This document shows, in pieces, positions 42,429-54,494 of a stretch of 64,000 nucleotides of DNA (the first letter of the stretch is position 1; each line of letters starts with the position of its first letter). The notes under the pieces are model-generated. The model searched no databases, was not told the DNA's origin, and saw nothing but the letters and a program-made list of their open reading frames with translations. The position numbers and the translations under genes are program-made. Source of the DNA: Carya illinoinensis (lineage: Eukaryota; Streptophyta; Magnoliopsida; Fagales; Juglandaceae); contig NC_056762.1 of assembly GCF_018687715.1 (NCBI RefSeq), forward strand, positions 27,344,364-27,408,363, given 5' to 3'.

Positions 42429-43213
42429 CGTAACATGAACATGAATGTGCATGGCATAACTTGACAAATAACATGACATAAGTAAAAATTTGACATGGAC
42501 CAAAAACAAACTTACTCTATGCATGGGACATGACATGAGCATGTTTAAGACTTGTTCAACATAACATCCACAAAACTTGTCTGTCATGGCTATAACATAA
42601 ATAAGTACTGAAAACTAAAACGCTCCATTGACTTGAAAATACTACTTTTTGTGACATACTCTATGCATGAGACATGACGGGGCATATAACAATGTACATA
42701 TGATAGATGACATGGCATAACATGGTATGGAACATATGAACATGTACTTGAAATAATTAACATGGCAAGACTAGAACCATTTACAATAATCATAAGCGAC
42801 AAGAATATGACAACTATGACCTACTATTCTATATACAAAAATACACTGGAAAGTAAAATAGAGACTAACTTATAGTGATTGTGAGTGACGTAAAAGTAGT
42901 GGAAAAATAGTTTTAATTGAAAGGAGATAATTGTAAGGGTTAGCATATCCCACTAATTATTGAAAAACATAAAATTCATTGATCATTTGGGCAAATTTTT
43001 CATTTTACCCCTCTACTTGTAGGAAATGACCATTGTCCATGAATTAAGGATTTCGCATATGAACTCTAAATTCTGTAAATGTTGTTATAAATCCAAATGC
43101 AATCATAAAAATTTAAATCAAACATAACCATACAAACTATGCATTGGTTGATTCATATTAAGGCTAGAAAGTTTTTATTTTTGTTGAAATTCTTCCAAAC
43201 TTCCAACCATATA

Positions 43214-43594
43214 ATTTTTTTTTTGAAACATTAGAACATTATATTGATGTAAATATGCAAAGACAAAAAAATATCTATCAACATTAAATAGACTGTTCTA
43301 ACCGAACAGTAGACATAATCTACATTGGGCTATCTTGAATCCAAAATTTCTCATTCTTATGAAATAATGCCAACTTTGCTAACTGATGAGCAGCATAGTT
43401 TGCCTCTCTATGAACGAAAACAACCTTCCATTGAGGTCTTTCCAATAGCATACTTCGAGCATTGTGTATCAAAGTGCCATAATCAGCACTTATCATATCA
43501 CTTCATTAGAGTTTTCATTAGAGTTTACTGCCTTAACAATAATCTGAGAATCCCCTTAAAAAACAACCCTTGCAAAGCACAAATCGTCACAAAT
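43214..43594 (-). mobile_element. Severely truncated LINE tail
   Basis: The minus strand encodes an RNase H C-terminus (WKVVFVHREANYAAHQLAKL, then FHKNEKFWIQ) and ends in a poly(A) tail (T-run from 43214). Perfect 13-bp target duplications TTCCAACCATATA at 43201-43213 and 43595-43607 define the insertion, only 381 bp long. Confidence 0.85.
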
Positions 43595-43609
43595 TTCCAA
43601 CCATATAGT

Positions 43610-45651
43610 TGTGATGACCCGCTTTTACGTGTATTTCACTGAATGGTTGTTTTTAATTTAATTAATATATTGGTTTATTTATTTTAAATTATTGCGTTTT
43701 AAATTGGTTTTTTAAATTATTTGATGTTGTGTTTTATTTATTTAGTCGTTTTACGGTTTTTAATATCGTTTTCGGCGGACCTCTTTTGGTTTCCGGAGTG
43801 AGGACTGGATCTCATTTTTTTTCCTCATCTTTTCTTTTTCTCTTTTCTTTTTTTTCTTCTCTCTCTTTTTCATCTTTTTCTTTCTTTTTTCTCTTCCTCC
43901 CCGGTTCTCTCCCGTGCGACACTCTCTCTCCTCTCCCTCACGCCGTTCCGTCCAACCGCCCAGACCCACCGCCACTGGCCACCGTGCAGCATACCACCAC
44001 CACCAATCTCTTCCCCTCCCTCCAGTGAACCACCCCACCAACTTTCATCCCCAATTGTGCCACCATTTAGCCGGAAAACCATCATCAAGCCGCACGGTTT
44101 TAGCTTCGATTTGCCGCCGTCGCTCCACCTCCAGCCACCACCTCTTCACCACTTCATCACTGACTCCTTGCCGTCCTAACCCACCCATTTCCGGCCTCAA
44201 TCTGTTGCCGGAACAGTCCCCACGAGCTAGCTTTCCGATTTGGGTATTTTGGCCTTCCTCCGCCGTTTTCGCTGCCACCCACGGCCAAACTCCACTTCCA
44301 CTAGCTTCATAAACATCTCTAGACCATTCCCTATCAATCCCGAGCTTTGGTTTGTCCCCGTTCAAAAGTGGATATTTTACAACCCATGGCCACAGTGAAA
44401 TTTCACTGTTATGTTGCTTTTCTTCTGCCGTTTGCAACGCCGCGAGCTTTCGAAAAATACCATATAGCACTGTAAGTATTTTCCAAACCCTATTTTTTAG
44501 ATTTAAATATATTTTTCTTATTCAATAAATATTTATCTATTGGTTGGTTGATTCCAGACTGAGTCCGAAGAGTTCGAGGGTCGGATGGTTTGAGGACGGA
44601 GTGCTTGGTTCTGACTGTTTGTGATTGCTTGGTTATTTGTACCATGAGGCAGGTGTTGCATATTGCATACATGTGCATTTTAATTAAATTGAGAAAATCC
44701 CGTTTTATTGGCGTAAATGGATTTTGGGAGTGTGTGTCTCACGAGCCCAAGCCGGGATGGGTTATTATCCCAGTGGAGCTCCTCTGGTCACTCGGGAGCG
44801 TAATATACTGAGTGACGTCCCCTGAGTTGTCGCTAGGCGACGACGGGAGCGGGGGCTAGGGGATGCTTGGCTACGAACGTGTCGGGCGCGGAACTGGGCA
44901 TCGCTATATGCCCCGACTCCATGGCCCTTCGCTGGCGAGGGTTGGAGGATGCTTGGCTACGAACGCGCGGGGCGCAGAACTGGGCATCGCTCGTTTAGGT
45001 GTCACATGCGTGGTCGTTACCTGCGGTGTGGCACATGAGTCAGGGTGTGCGGATGACCCCTAGGGGAGGTCATAGTGCATACGAATTATTTGGTTAATTG
45101 ATATGAGTTGATATGGGCCAAATGTGACTTTTGGCGTGATATTTTGAAAGGATATGTTTTTGGGCCAAACAGGATTTTTTTGGCGTGTGTGGAAAAATAT
45201 GATTTTATGGGTTTTGAGCTTTGGCATTCTTTCATGCATATTGTTTGAGTTTTATATGTTTTTATCTAGTGGTGTTTGAGTTTTACTTACTTGCGGCACC
45301 ATTTTTGGTACCATAGATTTTGGTGCAGAGTTCGAGGAAGAGGAGGAGGCCAAGCCCGAGGATGCGGCTCCGCTGGGGTGCTGAAGTTAAAGTTTAAGCT
45401 TTGTTGTTTGGTTTAAAAACAACATTTGTGCTTTGTAATATTTTATTATGTATGTTTTAAACAGCTTTGTATTAAATTAAGAAAAATTCTGGTACTTAGT
45501 TATTGACTTTGCTTTTCTCTGCGTGTTTCTCGTGCACATTCGTTGCTTATGCACAAACTTGGCACTCGTCGAAAGGGTGGTGACCCGTGATGTCACCATC
45601 CAGACGTCTCGATTTCCCCGTGTCTGTGCGTGGGGATTTGGGGGCATCACA
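43610..45651 (+). mobile_element. Solo LTR, family B, copy 1 (2042 bp)
   Basis: It begins TGTGATGACCCGCTTTTACG and ends GGGGGCATCACA. Flanking pentamers ATAGT and ATACC agree at only three positions, so the duplication is eroded or absent. An inverted relative with a perfect duplication is at 52508-54494. GC-rich internal segment 43900-45060 gives several overlapping Pro/His/Arg-rich frames that are not genes. A perfect palindrome ACAGTGAAATTTCACTGT lies at 44392-44409, and an 86-bp-spaced duplication (GGATGCTTGGCTACGAACG) at 44861 and 44947. Confidence 0.75.
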
Positions 45652-48600
45652 ATACCTAAACTGATTAATGCAATATACTAAAAATCATATCCTATGTTCT
45701 AAGATCATGCTAAGACATCAAAATAATAATTTCATGAAAATGTAAACTCCTCATTTCTATAAAATACCAAAAATGCTAAGTTTTGGTCAAATTGAACAAA
45801 CCCGTAATATTCTTGGTCTAAATAAACTCCAAGGACTCCAAAAGTCTATAAACACACTCTTAACTTGTTCATAGATCAAATCTAAGTGATAATCATGCTT
45901 GAACAACAACTAAAGTCATAAAACTCATTATCAAACCAATCGACATGCATACTAAGTCTAAACTGAGTACCACATATTTTTGTCTTAGAACAACAACACA
46001 AAATCCAAAACTTTCATGAAGTAAACATTCAATAAATAAAATCATCTACTTCATATTCAAATCCAAAACTTGATCTAAGCATTTAATCTAGGATCACATG
46101 TCAAGAATTCCATAAAAACTCAAGGCAACTGAGAGCCTCTTGTTTGTACCTTAACCAAACCTTTTCATGCATAACACGCTTCCTACAAAGATCTAAACTA
46201 GAACTCTCTCCAAAATCAAACTCTTAACACATAAATAAAAGTCTTAAGAACATTATATAAGAATTTCATAGCCATTGGACTGTGTTTCAAGAACCAACTA
46301 ACATCACAACCTAAAAATAGAAACGATTTTGTGTGTTCCGATTTTAACCTCAAAGAAAATGTGTATAACTCTTTAATAAAAATGCTAACATCTTTTGGAT
46401 CAACTCATAACATGTATAAAAATGTGTTAGCATTTCATTATATCAATATCCACCCCTAAATTTAACAAGAACCTAATCAAAACGTCAAGATTCCACAGCA
46501 TCATCCAAATTGTTGCCTAGGATGACCATTACATGTTCAAACCCATTTTGCACCAATCAATACTACACGAACTGTGACGACTAGGAATTTAGCTAAGCCT
46601 CTTAGTTATTTTGGTATATTGTTTTGGGCCAATCAAGGTGGAGTAACCCATTTAGAGACTAGGTTTGGAATATTAAGCATCTAAGGCCTTAAGGAAGGCC
46701 AAGCCCATGAGTAATTCCGCCTTTATAGGGGAAATTAGGGCTTTGAAGCCCATTGGAGCTAGGGCACATGCCCAACCCAATTCTTTGACGCCACTTTTCC
46801 TTCATTGGAACCTACAACTAAGGCTTGATGAATTTGGACTGAATTGAGAGAAAAGAGGTGAGAGAGAGTCTAGGGTTTGGTCATGCACACCTACCCTAGG
46901 GGATAGCCCCCTTCTTGCCTGTGTCATGCATACAAGAAAGCTTGCTTGTAAGATGGAGGTGTTGTGACACTAGTCACTATAAGAGGGAGGTTCTAGAAGG
47001 AAAATGATAAGACTTTGGGAAAGTGGAGCCTAGGAAAGGCGAAAGGGAAATGCACGGAAACCACAAAAGATGAGTGTTTTGGTTTATAAGAAAAACTGCC
47101 ATGTGTCAAAGAAGATGAAGGGTTTTGCCTTAGGAATGGGCAAAATCCACTTGGAAAAATGAAGGGGCACACACATAGGGATTTTAGAAGGATTTTTGGT
47201 GGGAAATCTTTGGGATGGATGACACTTGGGAAGGGTGCTTACCACACCCACATTGCCCAATCATAAGTCTCCAAAACTTTGGAAAGATGAAGGGCCACCT
47301 TGGGAGTTGAAGAGATTTTCGGTAGCCACTATACACACACACACACTCCAGTTGCCACTTGGCAAGCATGCACAAGGGTAGAAGATTTAGTGTTATGAAA
47401 ATTATCCTTCCACCACTTGATACAATGAACCTAGAGACTTGAAGAAAGGGAAAAAATTGAACTAGATTTCGGTTTGGAGGTCTTACACGCCACTTAGGAT
47501 TTGGTTCTAGTTCCAACACAATCTCATGATGATGGAAAGGTATGAGGCACATGGTGGGGAGGATGCCATTTGGCATCCATGCACCAAGTTTTGGTTTCTA
47601 GAAGAGGGAGAACACGCCTATAAGAAGATGGAACCAAAAGACCAAGAGTCTTTTTGGACTTTTGAATACAAGCATAGAGAATTTTGGTCACTCACTTTCT
47701 CCTTATTCTCTACCATTTTCTCATCACCCAAACACCATTCACACCATCTTCTATCCACTCAAGTTTTTTTTCTAAGTATTTGCAAAGATTAGGATCATCT
47801 TTCTTCAAGGGAAGCCATGAGGTAAGGAGGCACCAACCATCTCTTTTCTTATTTCTCACACACGGCCAAAAGAGAGAGAATGCTTCATTTTCCCATATGT
47901 TCTTCATGAACAAATCCACACACACACATGACCATGGGAAGGAGAATGCTTTTAGTTTTGAGATGATCTTCCACATGAGCACACACATCATATTCAAAAT
48001 ACATAAGGTTTTCTTCCAAGAGTGAGAATTCGAACCATCTGTTGATTAAGATGTGAGGATGAATATTTTGGGAAGGAAAGGAAGGCCACGACCTATGAGA
48101 GAACTAGGATTTTATTCTTTAGAAGTTTCAAACCTATGAGAGAACCTTGAAGATTTGGGGTTTCTCTTGTTTTGAAGAATAAACTAGATCACTCATTCAC
48201 TCATGCACAGCTTAGGGTTTTGAACGGATGGATTCCTATGACCTAGTTATTACATTTTTCAAATTTACTTATTTTACTTGGACGTTGGATTTTTTTAAGT
48301 AAATTTCAACTTACACTCGGATATCCTATGTATATGTTATGTAAACTCGTTTGTTTTTTCTTTTGTACGATTGTATTTGAGGTGATGATACTCTACCATG
48401 TTATATAATCAGTTTCTTACTTGTTTGCCTACCATGTTATTGAAATGGTTTGTTTCTATTTGGTTTACGTAATGGAAATGAGATGTGATGCCACATTTAG
48501 GGTTCGAACTTGCATGCTTTAAAACTTTTTGTGAATACTTGGTGTATGACCAAATCTCTTAGAGGTTCAACTTCACGGAATACTTGCTTTGTTATATATG

Positions 48601-48815
48601 TTCACTTTGTTATCTGCATGTGGAAAGTGAGGTTTAACTGCTTCCTATTATATGTTCGTGTATAGTCCGTGGGTGTTCCTTTAGTTTCTCGCTGCAATTG
48701 TTGTGGTTTGGATGAGATAGAGGATTGGGATCATGTTCTAAATTCAGGAGATATAGCCAAAGAAACATGGAAGAGGGCATTGGTGGCATTAGGTGTAAAT
48801 TGTAGAGAGTTTACG

Positions 48816-50410
48816 TGCTGAATTATTGAATATTTTATATCTAGGACCAATATATTTTAATTAGTTTATTGATATTATTATTTGTTTTAGATGAAAATAT
48901 GGTTAATAGGTATAAATTCAAGTTATGATTTAAATTAGTTAATATCATGATTTATGCTTAATTTTATAACTTATGATTTAATTGGGCAATATTTCCTCAC
49001 ACACACTCTGTATTTTTGATATTCTATTTTTTCTTTTAATTTATTTTTGAGTGTGTTATTTTCAGGTTTTTAAATAAATAAGATTGTTGGTGAGACAAAC
49101 ATTGCTGAGCGGAACATGTGCAGAGGGCTATGGAATTGGGAAACATTTCTTTTTGTTGAAGCGGCTATATTCTTCTTGTGGAACCCATCAACAGTTCAAA
49201 GATCAACAAAATGCAAAAAGAAATGGACTTTTTTTATTCTCCACTACATATGCACATGAACGGACATGAATTTTCTTTTCGTCATGGGACGTGGACCCCA
49301 CACCAGTTCAAGTTGTTCAACTTTCTTACTTTTCATGAAAATGGACGCATGGGAAACAATGAATTTGTTCTTTTTATGACAACTACTACATGAGGAGTTG
49401 AAGGCAAGTGGCTGGACATGTGGACATCTGCAATGCACGGTTTGACCATCATGTAGCACATAAATTAGAGATATTTGCTGGAGCATTTCCCTTTTGCTTT
49501 TGGAAGCAAGCGCACGCGAGGTTTCTTCTCAAAACCCAGCAGTTTTTTTGAAATATTTCCTTATTTTTTTAGAAGTTGTTCTGCACAATTCTCACTGACA
49601 AAAAATAGCAGCACACTGAATTAAAAAGAAAGCAAACACAACAACTTTCTAACATAGATGGAATGCAGCTGTTCTTTTCTTGGTTCACGTAAGATGCAGC
49701 AGTCCTCCATTCACGAATGCGATCTTCTCTTACTGTTGGATGGACACATGTGGCTAGGAGATTTATTTTGTTTTCTTTCCTTTTTTTTTTTTGACGCACG
49801 AAATGGCTCTAAAAGAGAGAGGGGAAAGAGTTGTACAGGGATGTTTTATTTTATTTTATTTTATTTTTTTGGGGTCAAGTAGAGTTTTGCTAAGTTTTTC
49901 TTTTAGTTCTTAGGTTTTTTGCTCAAACTTATTTTTCCTTGAATTTTTGAGAGAATTCAGGTGGGGAAAGAAGACGACAATGCAGTTGTGAGCCCCTGGC
50001 CCAACTATTGTTGCCCATCCTTCCTCCATCTATAGCCATTTTTTTCAGTTTATTTTGAGAGAGAGATGATAGCGCAATTGTAGAGCCTTTGGCCCAATTG
50101 TTTCTGACCATCCATCTTTTACATGTTCAATTTGATGTCATTTTCTTTTTGTGCATTTAAATTTATGCTATTTAATTTTATGCCATTTAATTTTCCTCTT
50201 TACACTCAAACAAATCCAACAATATGAATTTGGTTAACAACCAGTACCTTTTCATTTCCATTTCACTCTTCTATTCATTGTGCATACCACCACTTTTGTT
50301 TATAAAACTTTTCACCATTTTATACGAGTTTGAATTTAAACGCACTTTCCTTGAGGAGATGATCTAGAAATTTTATTCCTAATTATTACGCAACACCCAC
50401 CTGCACTTGG
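48816..50410 (+). mobile_element. LTR family C relic nested in the LINE
   Basis: It begins TGCTGAATTATTGAATATTT and parallels the solo LTR at 40046: ACCAATATATTTTAA, TTATGCTTAATTTTATAA, CAATATTTCCTCACA, TTTATTTTTGAGTGT. It ends in ACGCAACACCCACCTGCACT, comparable with ACAACACCTGTATACTTGCA near the end of the 40046 copy, so its last ~70 bp may be missing. The pentamer TTACG occurs at 48811-48815 and 50386-50390 but the right one falls inside the LTR match, so the true end is uncertain. No genes; frames at 49084-49882 are incidental. Confidence 0.6.
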
Positions 50411-50519
50411 GAGAGCCTTTGTGCTGCTCATTTTTGAGCGAGTTAGGGAACGAGCTTGCTTTTGGTTTTGGTGTGCCAACAAGTCATCTCAAAAGGGAGT
50501 GTTGATTGGGTTGATGTCA

Positions 50520-51180
50520 ATTTTAATCTCTTGGAAATTATGGAAGTGGTAGTGCTTAGCTAAGATGGAAGGAAGATGTGATTCAGTGGATAGTGTATGG
50601 TTGTCCATTAAACTTTGGTTGCAATAAATGTTTGGGAAGCTTCTTAAGGTTAGGGCTATATCTCGCTTGGACCATGCTATCCTTGAGGAACTTGAGGTAC
50701 CGGCTCTACTTACAAATTTTTGGCATCCTATGCAGATTTCTCGGAAGAGGCCAACAGAAAGTTGGTTCAAGTTAAATATTGATGGCTCTTGTAGAGGTAA
50801 TCCGATCAGCTATGGGGGAGGTGGAGTGGTGCGGAATGATAGAGGATGAGTGGTGGCACCTTTTTCAGCAAAGTTTGATTATGGTACAAATAATGAAGCT
50901 GAGCTTCGTGCATTATTTCATGGTTTATTGCTTTGTAGTGACTTGGACATCAGGAAGTTGGAGATTGAGTGTGACTCATGTTGGTGGTATAGTGGCTAGA
51001 AAAATTTTCTTGTATAGTTTGGTACTTATGGGATTTTTGGGAAGAGCTTATTAAGGTTATTCATGACTTTGATTACACGATTACACATCAACTTATAGGG
51101 GATGAATTGTACATACGTTGGTATTGATGATTTGCCCCTCCATTTGAGAGGTTTGATTAGATTGGATTATCTTGGCTTGC
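50520..51180 (+). pseudogene. LINE RNase H pseudogene
   Basis: Reads FKLNIDGSCRGNPISYGGGG, VVRNDRG then a TGA, NNEAELRALFHGLLLCSDLD, KLEIECDS; the first three acidic positions of RNase H (Asp, Glu, Asp) are visible. Further stops follow near 50998 and 51020. It would have degraded the RNA strand during LINE reverse transcription; now broken. Confidence 0.7.
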
Positions 51181-52467
51181 CTAGCTTTAGGAAATAATGT
51201 TTGGGTGGGGTTCACCTTTGTTACTAGTGTTTAGTATTTTGTTGGTAAGGCTTAGTGGTTTATAGTTTGTTTTGTTAAGTTTTCCTCCACCATAAGTGAG
51301 GATTGTTTTCAATAAAGTTTTGGAGGTGCCGTCTTCCTTTTAAAGAAAAAAATTGACAATGTTCCATTGAACACATTTAGAAGATTCTAAGTTCATGAAA
51401 AGTTGGTGTAATGTATATTTCAATGATGATATGTTTCAGCCATGACCATGGATAATGTGTTATCAATATATGTTTGAAGTTCTAAGTAAATATTCATGTA
51501 TGCCGAGTTTTGCATGTTTCGGCCATGCATAGTACATGTGAAAATATGAATGCTTTGTTCCTTATCTGTTGTTCGAATATCTTAGAATTATTGATTAACA
51601 ACATGGTTGCATGTTCTCTAATATTTTCAAGCCATTACGCAAAATGTATATGGTTGCACATGATTTCATGATGTATGGTTATGTTGAGTCTCAACATGCA
51701 TTAGTATGTGTCTCATGAAAATATAAGGTTTCATAATCTATGTCACATGCATTAGGTTTGTGAAATTATTTCTAAAAAGAAAAGAGTAGTTTAAAGTTTT
51801 GTCACGACCCCAAATGCTCGGATGGGGCAACGCCCTAGTGAACTCCTCTCTATCCACTGAGGAGTGATTAAAAGGGAGTAGTAATTCTTGGGTCAAGGAA
51901 GTACAATTGATGTGCCTCGAATGTTCCTAAAAGAAAATGGTTCTGGACTGGGGTTGCACCTAAAGCTAGTGGGTGTCATACAGTGAAGGCGAAAAGGTGA
52001 ACTGCTACACTAAGTATGATTAAGAATAAGATGTAGTCACCTTGATTAAATTGGGCCAATGGTTGATGTAGTAACTAGCGGGGAGCACAAGGTGCATAAG
52101 AGAGCCATGAAGTATCCAATTATATGTTAAAGTCAAGATTAAAGCCTTGAGCTCAAAGACATGTTATGCTATGTTATATGAATAAGAACCCGAGCTCATG
52201 TGTATGTTTAATATTCAAGAACGAAATGACGAAAATATGTTTTTATGAAAAGTTTATGAAAGATGTTACACATTGTGTTTTCAAAAGTCAAGTGCATAAG
52301 TAGAAGTTCATGTCCATGCATTCATTTTGGTTTGCTCTCGTATGCTTATGATATATGTTGTACTTTATTTGTTTACTTACTGAAATCTCATTGTGGTAGT
52401 TACACTACCATTCCCTCACTTGGAATGGTAGAAGTTGTAATAGGTACGCTATTCTCTTAGGATTATT

Positions 52468-52480
52468 GGGGGGGGGGGGG
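52468..52480. repeat. G13 homopolymer
   Basis: Thirteen consecutive G, 28 bp left of the solo LTR B, within the family A2 LTR. On either strand it could form a quadruplex only intermolecularly or as a single long run. Confidence 0.9.
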
Positions 52481-52507
52481 ATTAATGAGCTAGTAAAGGA
52501 CAAGTAC

Positions 52508-54494
52508 TGTGATGCCCCCAAATCCCCACGCACGGACATGGGGAAATCGAGACGTCCGGTTAGTGACATCACAGGTCATCACTCTATCGACGAGTGTCAA
52601 GTGTGTGTAAAAGCAACAAATGTGCAAAAGAAAATGCAGCGAATAACGAAAGTCATATAACTAAGTACCAAAATTTTTCTTGTTTAAATATAAAGGTGTT
52701 CAAACATACATAATAAAATATTACATAACACTAATATTGTTTTAAAACCAACTACAAAGCATAGACTTTAACTCAGCACTCCGGCGGAGCCGCATCCTCG
52801 GGCTCAGCCTCCTTCTCTTCCTCGAACTCTGCACCAAAATCTACGGTACCAAAAATGGTGCCGCAGGTAAGTAAAATCCAAAGACCACTAGATAAAAACA
52901 TATTAACTCAAACAACATGCATGAAAGAATGCAATGTACATGTCCCATAAAACCATAATTTTTCCACGCACGCCAAAAATTCCATTTGGCCCAAAAACAT
53001 AACCTTTCCAAATATCCCGCCAAAAGTTACATTTGGCCCATATCCAACTCAAACCATTAACCAATTAATTCGTATGCACCACGACCTTCAGTAGGGATCA
53101 TCCGCACACCCTGGCTCCTGTGCCACACTGCAGGTAACGACCACGCGTGTGACACCTAAACGAGCGATGCCCAGTTCCGCACTCCGCGCATTCATAGCCA
53201 AGCATCCTCTAGCCCTTGCCAGCAAAGGGCCACGGAGTTGGTGCGTAGAGCGATACCCAGTTCCGTGCCCGGCGCGTTCGTAGCCAAGCATCCTCTAGCC
53301 CCTGCTCCCGTCGTTGCCCAGCGACCACTCAGGGGACATCACTCAGTATATTACGCTCCCGAATGACCAGAGGAGCTCCACCGAGATAATAACCCATCCT
53401 GGCTTGGGCTCGTGAGACACACGCACCCGAAAATCTATTTACGCCAATAAAACAAGATTTTCTCGATTTAAAATAAAATGCACATATATGCAATATGTAA
53501 CGCACGCCTCATGGCACAAATAACCAAGCAATCACAAACAACCAAAACCAAGCACTCCGTCCTCAATCCATCCGACCCCCGAACTCCTCGGACTCAGTCT
53601 GGAATCAGCCAACCAACAGTAAATAATTTATTGTATGAGCAAAATATATTTAAATCTAAAAGTAGGATTTGGAAAATACTTACAGCGCTATATATTAATT
53701 TTGGATGGATCGGTGCGCAGCAAACGGTGAAGGAAAAGTAACGTAACAGTGAAATTTCACTGTGGCCGTGGGTTGTAAAATACCCACTTTTGAACGGGAA
53801 CAAACCAAAGCTCGGGATTGATAGAGAATAGCCTAGGGATGTTTATGAAGCTAAGGGAAGTGGATTTTGGCCGTGGGTGGCAGCGGAAATGGTCGGAAAT
53901 GGGTGGGTTAGGACGGCAAGGAGTTGGTGATGAAGTGGTGAAGAGGTGGTGGCCGAAGGTGGAGCGACGGCGGCAAATCGAGGCTAAAATCGTGCAGCTT
54001 GATGGTGACTTTCCAGCTAAACGGCGACACGGTTGGGGATGAAAGTTGGTGGGGTGGTTCACCGGAGGGAGGGAAAGATTTTGGTGGTGGTGGTGTGGGC
54101 CACGTCGCCGGCGAGCGGCGGGTTTGGGTGGCTGGACGGATAAGCGAGGGAGAGGAGAGAGAGAGAAAGAAATCGCATGGGGAGGGGCCAATGCACGGGA
54201 AGAAAGGGAGGAAAAAAAAAGAAAGAAAAAGAAAGAAAAGGGACAAAGAGAAAAGGGAAAAGAGAAAAGAAAAGATGGAGGAAAGAAATGAGGTCCAATC
54301 CCCACCTCTAGAGTTCAAAAACTGATCCAACGAAAACTATTTTAAAAACCGTAAAACGACTAAATAATTTAAACACAATATCAAATAAATTAAAAACCAA
54401 TTAAAATACATTAATTTAAAATAAAAGAACCAATATGTTAATTCAATTAAAAACAACCCTTAAGTGAAAATACACGCAAAAGCGGGTCATCACA
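52508..54494 (-). mobile_element. Solo LTR, family B, copy 2 (1987 bp)
   Basis: The plus strand begins TGTGATGCCCCCAAATCC and ends AAAAGCGGGTCATCACA, the reverse complement of copy 1 at 43610. Perfect duplications AGTAC at 52503-52507 and 54495-54499. The palindrome ACAGTGAAATTTCACTGT is conserved at 53746-53763. Open frames on both strands (53757-54330) come from the GC-rich and purine-rich interior and conflict with each other, so no gene is called. Confidence 0.85.

Larger units (their letters stand above)
48668..51350 (+). mobile_element. 5'-truncated LINE, interrupted by LTR-C relic
   Basis: Plus-strand zf-RVT-like start (GVPLVSRCNCCGLDEIEDWD near 48670) and, right of the LTR-C relic, SSQKGVLIGLMSILISWKLW, then RNase H to about 51180. 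The 3' UTR ends in A-rich AAAGAAAAAAATTG near 51350. Target duplications were not recognised. Confidence 0.7.

Noticed and set aside
43729..44470. Overlapping Pro/His/Ser-rich or Gly/Arg-rich proteins on both strands
   Set aside because: The frames lie in the GC-rich interior of solo LTR B, conflict on both strands, and do not stay open in the second LTR B copy.
53757..54330. 182-residue minus-strand protein and its plus-strand counterparts
   Set aside because: Same LTR B interior as above; composition is driven by a purine/pyrimidine tract at 54130-54290 and no domain is recognisable.
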